A stretch of DNA of 40,433 nt from positions 94,480 through 134,912 of the forward strand of contig NZ_JH417605.1 in the NCBI RefSeq assembly GCF_000239275.1, in the 5' to 3' direction. Within the stretch, counting starts at the first letter, position 1; each line of letters starts with the position of its first letter. Positions 36,001 to 40,433 of the stretch are shown here, piece after piece. Source of the DNA: Megasphaera geminata F0357 (GTDB taxonomy: Bacteria > Bacillota > Negativicutes > Veillonellales > Megasphaeraceae). A model generated the notes under the pieces. The model was given only the letters and a program-made list of their open reading frames with translations, did no database searches and was not told the DNA's origin. The position numbers and the translations under genes are program-made.

Positions 36001-37254
36001 ATGGAACACATAGCGGATCTGCTTATGATCCCCGTACAGGTAATAATCGTATTCTATACGCTCTATTACTTTGTTCTTGCCCTGTCTGGCTTAATAAAAA
36101 AAGAAGATAAAACCATGGCACCGCCCGAACATACCTTTGCCGCCGTCATTTGCGCACATAATGAAGAAACCGTCGTAGGTGAGCTTATCGATAATCTGAA
36201 GGAACTCAATTATCCGCGCAGTATGTACGATATTTATGTCGTTGCCGATAATTGTACGGACAATACGGCTAAGGTCTGTGAAGCACACGGGGCCTTCGTA
36301 AAAGTCCGCGTCAATACAAAAGAAGTCGGTAAAGGTTTTGCTATGGATTGGATGTTTGACCGGCTTTTAAAACAGGAAAAGCAATATGATGCCTTTGTTG
36401 TTTTCGATGCGGACAACCTGGTTCATCCCGAATTTTTACGGGAAATGAACAATCATCTCTGCAAAGGAGAAAAGGTCATTCAAGGCTATATGGATTCGAA
36501 AAACCCGACGGACTCGTGGGTTGCCGGGACCTTTTCTATCGCCTTTTGGCTCATCAACCATATGTGGCATCGCGCTAAGTACAATATCGGTCTTTCGACG
36601 GCTCTCGGCGGAACGGGCATGTGCATCGCTACGGATATTGTTCGCACCTACGGCTGGGGATGTGACTGCCTTACAGAGGATATGGAATTTTCTATGAAAA
36701 TACTTCTCGAAGGCGTACGTACATGCTGGGCTCATGATGCCATCATTTATGACGAAAAAGTCGTCGGTTTCAGAGCATCCTGCCGCCAGCGTAAACGTTG
36801 GGCACAAGGGCAGACGGACTGCGGGGAGCGGTTCATGCCGAAGCTTTTTGTGAAAGGCATTCGGACCGGTAATATTCGTATGCTCGACGGGATTATTACG
36901 CTGTCGCAGCCGTATTTTATGATGATGTCGACTATTTACGCTTTTTTTTCATACATTAATACAACCTGGTACCCTTTCTACACCAACATTTTAAATCAAC
37001 TTGTGCCGATGGAAATATGGACGGTTCTCTTTGTAGCGCAATACGCTATTCCGATTATCGTTCTCCTGCAAATTAAAGTACCTCTTAAATCGTGGGCTTA
37101 TCTCATCGTCTATCCGCTCTTTATGTACAGCTGGATTCCCGTCAATTTCCTCGGTTTTAAAGATCGTCATGATATGAGGTGGAGCCATACTCTTCATACG
37201 CGCGCCGTTTCTTATGACAGTACGGCTCTCTTGCGAAAAGAAAATAAGAAATAG
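36001..37254 (+). CDS. Membrane GT2 glycosyltransferase (poly-GlcNAc/cellulose-synthase-like)
   Basis: A 417-residue processive-type glycosyltransferase. One N-terminal helix (about 10-30) is followed by the GT-A domain: AAVICAHNEETVVG, VVADNCTDNTA, VVFDADNLVHPEFL (DxD) and the Q-x-x-R-W motif as CRQRKRWAQGQ. C-terminal hydrophobic segments (about 300-330, 340-385) anchor it. A TEDMEF motif (acceptor ED) is present. The sugar cannot be assigned. ATG 36001 has GGGAG upstream; TTG 35995 is in frame. It is 14 nt after pssA and followed by surE. Confidence 0.88.
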   Translation: MEHIADLLMIPVQVIIVFYTLYYFVLALSGLIKKEDKTMAPPEHTFAAVICAHNEETVVGELIDNLKELNYPRSMYDIYVVADNCTDNTAKVCEAHGAFVKVRVNTKEVGKGFAMDWMFDRLLKQEKQYDAFVVFDADNLVHPEFLREMNNHLCKGEKVIQGYMDSKNPTDSWVAGTFSIAFWLINHMWHRAKYNIGLSTALGGTGMCIATDIVRTYGWGCDCLTEDMEFSMKILLEGVRTCWAHDAIIYDEKVVGFRASCRQRKRWAQGQTDCGERFMPKLFVKGIRTGNIRMLDGIITLSQPYFMMMSTIYAFFSYINTTWYPFYTNILNQLVPMEIWTVLFVAQYAIPIIVLLQIKVPLKSWAYLIVYPLFMYSWIPVNFLGFKDRHDMRWSHTLHTRAVSYDSTALLRKENKK

Positions 37255-37263
37255 GAGTATGTC

Positions 37264-38034
37264 ATGCACATTTTATTAACTAACGATGACGGTGTTTCGG
37301 CTCGCGGCATAGGTATTCTTGAAGAAGTTATGTCTGTCCATGCAGATAAAGTCACTGTTGTGGCACCCGTAGGACAACGCAGTGCCGCGTCTCACTCCAT
37401 GTCCATCAATAAGGATCTTTATTGTCAGGAAATAGAGAGCAATTATCCCAATGTCCGTAAATTCTCTGTCAACGGCACGCCTGTCGACTGTGTGAAAACA
37501 GCGCTGGAATTCTTTTTGGCCGATGATATGCCGGACCTCATTATTTCCGGCATCAATGACGGGTATAATCTCGGCAGCGATGTCCTTTATTCCGGTACCG
37601 TTTCGGCAGCGATGGAAGGGCCGTATTATCAGATGCCGGCTATTGCCGTATCTATCGGTAAACTTACGGAAGTCCGCGGCTATGAAACGGCCGGGCTTGT
37701 CGCGGAAATTATTGATCGTGTTATTGTAGGCGGTAAATTTCCCGGTATTTTGAATGTCAACGTTCCCGGAAAAAAGGGGAAAATCAGTATTGATAATGTT
37801 GTTGTAGTACCTCAGGCGGTACAGATTTATCGTAACGTCATTCTGCAAAAGAAAGATCGCGACGGAGCGACATGCTTTCGCGTCGTTGGGGACAGTGATA
37901 TGTCGACGGCACCGCGATTCAGTGATATAGCCGGTATCCGCAGGGGTCATGTGACAGTTACGCCTTTGCGCTGGCAGCAGACGGCAACCGCCGCGATGGA
38001 AACGGTTGCGCATCTGATTTTTCATAACCACTGA
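37264..38034 (+). CDS. surE: 5'/3'-nucleotidase SurE
   Basis: A 256-residue survival-type acid phosphatase/nucleotidase. The N-terminal metal-binding NDDG (N7, D8, D9), VVAPVGQRSAASHSM, SGINDGYNLGSDVLYSGTVSAAMEG and the C-terminal DI..I..G..TVTPL segment are the family hallmarks. AGGAG precedes ATG 37264, 9 nt after the GT2 gene. No obvious terminator is seen before the glycine riboswitch promoter. Confidence 0.96.
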   Translation: MHILLTNDDGVSARGIGILEEVMSVHADKVTVVAPVGQRSAASHSMSINKDLYCQEIESNYPNVRKFSVNGTPVDCVKTALEFFLADDMPDLIISGINDGYNLGSDVLYSGTVSAAMEGPYYQMPAIAVSIGKLTEVRGYETAGLVAEIIDRVIVGGKFPGILNVNVPGKKGKISIDNVVVVPQAVQIYRNVILQKKDRDGATCFRVVGDSDMSTAPRFSDIAGIRRGHVTVTPLRWQQTATAAMETVAHLIFHNH

Positions 38035-38059
38035 TTAATAAAATTTTAGTGAAGAGGTA

Positions 38060-38088
38060 TTGCATAAAAAACAACCTTGCTTTATAAT
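38060..38088 (+). promoter_or_regulatory. Sigma-70 promoter of the glycine riboswitch transcript
   Basis: TTGCAT (38060-38065), a 17-nt spacer and a perfect TATAAT (38083-38088). Confidence 0.8.
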
Positions 38089-38099
38089 GGGCACACAAC

Positions 38100-38285
38100 C
38101 GCATATAGATGGATGAAGCATATGGGAGAAGACGGAAGTCTACCGAAGGAGTTAAACTCTCAGGTGTCCGAAAGGACGGGACCGTATGTGGACATATCTC
38201 TGGAGAGTCCCTAACGGGCGCCGAAGGTGCACGAAGTACCAGTACTTCTTATCTCTCAGGCAAAAGGACAGAGCTTAGGATAATC
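38100..38285 (+). promoter_or_regulatory. Tandem glycine riboswitch
   Basis: Two aptamers are visible. The first has TGGGAGAAGAC, CTACCGAAGGAG and CTCTCAGGTGTCCGAAAGGACG. The second has TCTCTGGAGAGTCC, GCGCCGAAGGTGC and TCTCTCAGGCAAAAGGACAGAG. Glycine binding controls the downstream symporter; the terminator-like stem at 38329-38364 suggests an ON/OFF transcription switch. Confidence 0.93.
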
Positions 38286-38328
38286 TATAACGACGCAGAT
38301 AAACGTATATAGATGTGTTTTCCTTGTT

Positions 38329-38365
38329 CCTGTCTCCGGAGATGTCGGTGACAGGTTTTTTATTT
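38329..38365 (+). terminator. Expression-platform terminator of the glycine riboswitch
   Basis: CCTGTC (38329-38334) pairs with GACAGG (38350-38355), enclosing CTCCGGAG, and TTTTTTATTTT follows. It lies between the aptamers and the symporter RBS. Confidence 0.7.
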
Positions 38366-38387
38366 TAAGGAAAAGGAGCCGATTGTA

Positions 38388-39770
38388 ATGAATGTAGAGA
38401 TGTTAAATGCTGTAGACAGTTTTATTTGGGGGCCGCCTCTCCTGATACTCCTCATCGGGACAGGGATTATGCTTACCGTCCGCTTGGGGCTTATCCAGAT
38501 CTTCAAGTTGCCGCGCGCGTTAAGGCTTATTTTTACGGCCGAGAATAAAGGCAGCGGTGATATTGACAGTTTTAAAGCTCTCTGTACGGCTTTAGCGGCA
38601 ACTGTAGGGACCGGGAATATCGTCGGTGTAGCAACGGCTATTCATGCCGGCGGTCCCGGCGCCGTCTTCTGGATGTGGGTGGCCGCTTTTGTCGGTATGG
38701 CAACGAAGTACGCGGAAGGCTGCCTTGCCGTTAAATACAGAACGGTGGACGAGAACGGCGATATTGCCGGCGGACCGATGTATTATATCGAACGCGGCCT
38801 TGGTAAAAAGTTTAAACCGTTAGCGGTTATTTTTGCTGTCTTCGGTGTTCTTGTAGCTTTCTTCGGTATCGGCACCTTTGCACAGGTCAATGCGATTGTA
38901 GAAATTACGCAGCTGGCTACGGATATTCCCGTGCCGTACACGGCGGCTGTATTGACAATTGTTGTTGCAGCCGTAACGATTGGCGGCTTACAGTCTATTT
39001 CCAGAGCGGCTTCGAAAATCGTTCCGGCGATGGCGGTCCTCTATATCATCGTTACAGTCGGTTTCCTTATAATTTGTCATGCCCAGGTGCCGGCAGCTAT
39101 TATGGAAATTCTTACGGACGCTTTCACACCGACGGCTGCGGCAGGCGGTTTTCTCGGAGCTTCCGTGCTCGTAGCCATGCGCAACGGTGTTGCCCGCGGC
39201 GTGTTTTCCAATGAATCCGGACTTGGCTCCGCTCCTATCGTAGCGGCGGCGGCCAAGACAAAATGGGCATCGGAACAGGGGCTTATCTCCATGACAGGTA
39301 CATTTATTGATACGATTATTACCTGTACGCTTACGGGTCTTGTTATCGTCATCAGCGGTGCTTGGACGGGCGATTTCAACGGGGCGGCGCTTACGAACGC
39401 AGCTTTCCAACAGGCATACCCGGCAGTCGGCAGCCTTGTCCTTTGTGTCAGCCTCACTCTCTTTGCGTTTACGACGATCCTTGGCTGGAATTATTACGGT
39501 GAGCGTTGCATTGCGTACCTTGTAGGGGTTAAAGGGATTTTGCCGTACCGTGTATTTTTCATTTTTCTTGTAGCCTGCGGAGCCTTTGTTAAACTTGATG
39601 TTATCTGGATCCTTGCCGACATTGTAAACGGGCTCATGGCGATTCCCAACCTTGTAGCCCTTATCGGGTTGAGCAGCATTGTCGTGGCCGAAACAAAGGC
39701 GTATTTTGCACACATAGAGGAAAAGAAAGCGGAAGAAACAGTAAGGGAATTTGTTGTGGAAAAACAGTAA
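38388..39770 (+). CDS. Alanine/glycine:cation (Na+) symporter, AGCS family
   Basis: A 460-residue inner-membrane amino-acid transporter with about 11 hydrophobic segments. GTGNIVGVATAIHAGGPGAVFWMW and GVARGVFSNESGLGSAPIVAAAAKT are the AGCS-family signature regions, the second carrying substrate and Na+ contacts. Regulation by the upstream tandem glycine riboswitch indicates glycine (or alanine) as substrate. AAAAGGAG precedes ATG 38388. The C-terminal tail is charged and probably cytosolic. Confidence 0.95.
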   Translation: MNVEMLNAVDSFIWGPPLLILLIGTGIMLTVRLGLIQIFKLPRALRLIFTAENKGSGDIDSFKALCTALAATVGTGNIVGVATAIHAGGPGAVFWMWVAAFVGMATKYAEGCLAVKYRTVDENGDIAGGPMYYIERGLGKKFKPLAVIFAVFGVLVAFFGIGTFAQVNAIVEITQLATDIPVPYTAAVLTIVVAAVTIGGLQSISRAASKIVPAMAVLYIIVTVGFLIICHAQVPAAIMEILTDAFTPTAAAGGFLGASVLVAMRNGVARGVFSNESGLGSAPIVAAAAKTKWASEQGLISMTGTFIDTIITCTLTGLVIVISGAWTGDFNGAALTNAAFQQAYPAVGSLVLCVSLTLFAFTTILGWNYYGERCIAYLVGVKGILPYRVFFIFLVACGAFVKLDVIWILADIVNGLMAIPNLVALIGLSSIVVAETKAYFAHIEEKKAEETVREFVVEKQ

Positions 39771-39783
39771 AGGTACCTGATCG

Positions 39784-39822
39784 ACAAGCCGCCTGAAAGA
39801 AATTTCCCGGGCGGCTTGACTG
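39784..39822 (+). terminator. Terminator after the symporter gene
   Basis: CAAGCCGCC (39785-39793) pairs with GGCGGCTTG (39810-39818). A T-rich stretch follows a few bases later. Confidence 0.75.
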
Positions 39823-39913
39823 ATTTATATCTTTTTCTTTCCTTGGAAATCCGGACCGAAAGAGTTGCACGATATCGGGTTTTTGATATAGGCTGAAGCA
39901 GCCTGTCTTTTTC

Positions 39914-39942
39914 TTGACGAACCATCCTTTTACCGATATAAT
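39914..39942 (+). promoter_or_regulatory. Promoter of tRNA-Leu
   Basis: TTGACG (39914-39919), a 17-nt spacer and TATAAT (39937-39942), 30 nt upstream of the tRNA. Confidence 0.85.
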
Positions 39943-39971
39943 TAATAACGTGCTAATGCACGGGTCCGCTT

Positions 39972-40056
39972 GCCGGAGTGGCGGAATGGCAGACGCACTT
40001 GACTCAAAATCAAGCGATGAATAGTCGTGTGGGTTCAAGTCCCACCTCCGGCACCA
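39972..40056 (+). tRNA. tRNA-Leu (anticodon CAA)
   Basis: An 85-nt class II tRNA with a long variable arm. The acceptor GCCGGAG pairs with CTCCGGC. Anticodon stem CTTGA/TCAAG and loop CTCAAAA give CAA at 40005-40007. CCA is encoded. Confidence 0.96.
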
Positions 40057-40061
40057 AGTAA

Positions 40062-40092
40062 AATAGCGCCCTGAAGGGGCGCTGTTTTTATT
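40062..40092 (+). terminator. Terminator of tRNA-Leu
   Basis: AGCGCCC (40065-40071), a TGAAG loop, GGGCGCT (40077-40083), then GTTTTTATTTT. Confidence 0.92.
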
Positions 40093-40192
40093 TTATCCTT
40101 TTTATAAAAAGGTCGTATAAGGAATCTCGTTTTCTCTGATTTCCGCTTATGATATACTGAACAGACAGAAATTTTTAAGGAGGATACATTTC

Positions 40193-40433
40193 ATGTTTAA
40201 TATAGGCATGAGTGAAATGATACTAATCTTTATCGTCGCCCTTATTGTGTTCGGTCCCGATAAGCTTCCGGAAATTGCCCGCACTCTCGGCAAAAGTGCC
40301 CGTGAATTAAAGAAAGCCGGCGATGATCTTGTTGAAGCGGCGACGGATACAAAGCGTGCTGCCGATATTGAAGTGGTGGGAGTCCGGGAATCACTCAGTA
40401 AGTTTAAAGAAGCGCAGGCCATGATGAAGGACA
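40193..40433 (+). CDS. tatA: Sec-independent translocase TatA/TatE-family protein (3' end outside window)
   Basis: The first 80 codons are visible. A single N-terminal helix (about 7-21) is followed by the FGPDKLPEIARTLGKSAREL hinge and amphipathic helix that define TatA/TatB proteins. The charged tail then begins and runs off the window. AAGGAGG is 9 nt before ATG 40193. TatA assembles the Tat pore, which could export the twin-arginine binding protein encoded at 8.6 kb. TatB cannot be excluded without the C-terminus. Confidence 0.9.
   Translation, partial: MFNIGMSEMILIFIVALIVFGPDKLPEIARTLGKSARELKKAGDDLVEAATDTKRAADIEVVGVRESLSKFKEAQAMMKD

Noticed and set aside
39972-40056. tRNA-Leu as an integration (att) site
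   Set aside because: No integrase, direct repeat of the tRNA 3' end or phage gene is seen nearby.

Overview
The window looks like chromosomal DNA of a strictly anaerobic, diderm Firmicute of the class Negativicutes, probably near Megasphaera, Anaeroglobus or Dialister. This is inferred from protein style (Negativicutes-like housekeeping proteins, a four-cysteine L28, a PpsA/CcpN/DUF299 module, MacAB-type efflux), moderate GC and riboswitch usage; the genus is a guess. No prophage, insertion sequence, CRISPR array or rRNA gene was seen.

Layout. 1-2.1 kb: tail of a polar amino-acid ABC uptake operon (binding protein, permease, ATPase) and a half-size EamA transporter. 2.1-6.3 kb: pyridoxamine kinase (minus strand), then a Nudix hydrolase, an Orn/Lys/Arg decarboxylase and tmk, followed by a tRNA block Gly-Asn-Glu-Val. 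6.4-8.3 kb: a small membrane protein and a COG2509 flavoprotein. 8.6-11.1 kb: a tight three-gene operon of a Tat-type ModA-like binding protein, a NapH-like polyferredoxin and a compact NifB-like radical SAM protein, with no nitrogenase genes in view. 11.1-15.0 kb: a selenium locus of an EF2568-type cysteine desulfurase, YedE, a one-domain YedF, a DUF3343 Se/S-carrier-like protein and selD. selD itself carries an in-frame UGA at the catalytic position with a possible SECIS hairpin. 15.3-18.8 kb: purB, a second EF2568-type desulfurase and a TDT-family transporter. 18.9-21.9 kb: a MacA/LolD/MacB-like efflux operon (minus). 22.1-23.4 kb: a TPP riboswitch and cytX. 23.5-25.5 kb: penicillin-binding protein 1A (minus). 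25.8-29.9 kb: ppsA, a CcpN-like repressor and the DUF299 PEP-synthase regulator. 30-40.4 kb: rpmB (minus), recG, guaB, a TagA/WecG glycosyltransferase, psd, pssA, a GT2 glycosyltransferase, surE, a tandem glycine riboswitch with an alanine/glycine:Na+ symporter, tRNA-Leu, and the start of tatA.

How the genes fit together. The centre of the window deals with selenium, sulfur and Fe-S chemistry: two desulfurase-family enzymes could release Se or S, YedE/YedF/DUF3343 could import or carry it, and SelD makes selenophosphate. The neighbouring NifB-like operon suggests assembly or handling of an unidentified metal-sulfur cofactor. The ppsA module controls gluconeogenic PEP formation. Two classical riboswitches govern HMP/thiamine-precursor uptake and glycine transport or use.

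Sequence quality. Seven otherwise normal genes or gene pairs are each broken by one small indel (ATPase, COG2509, first desulfurase, purB, macA-like, ppsA, psd/pssA). All keep intact family signatures on both sides. purB is normally indispensable without purine supply, so most of these are more likely sequencing errors than real pseudogenes. They are annotated here as full-length genes with the break position given.
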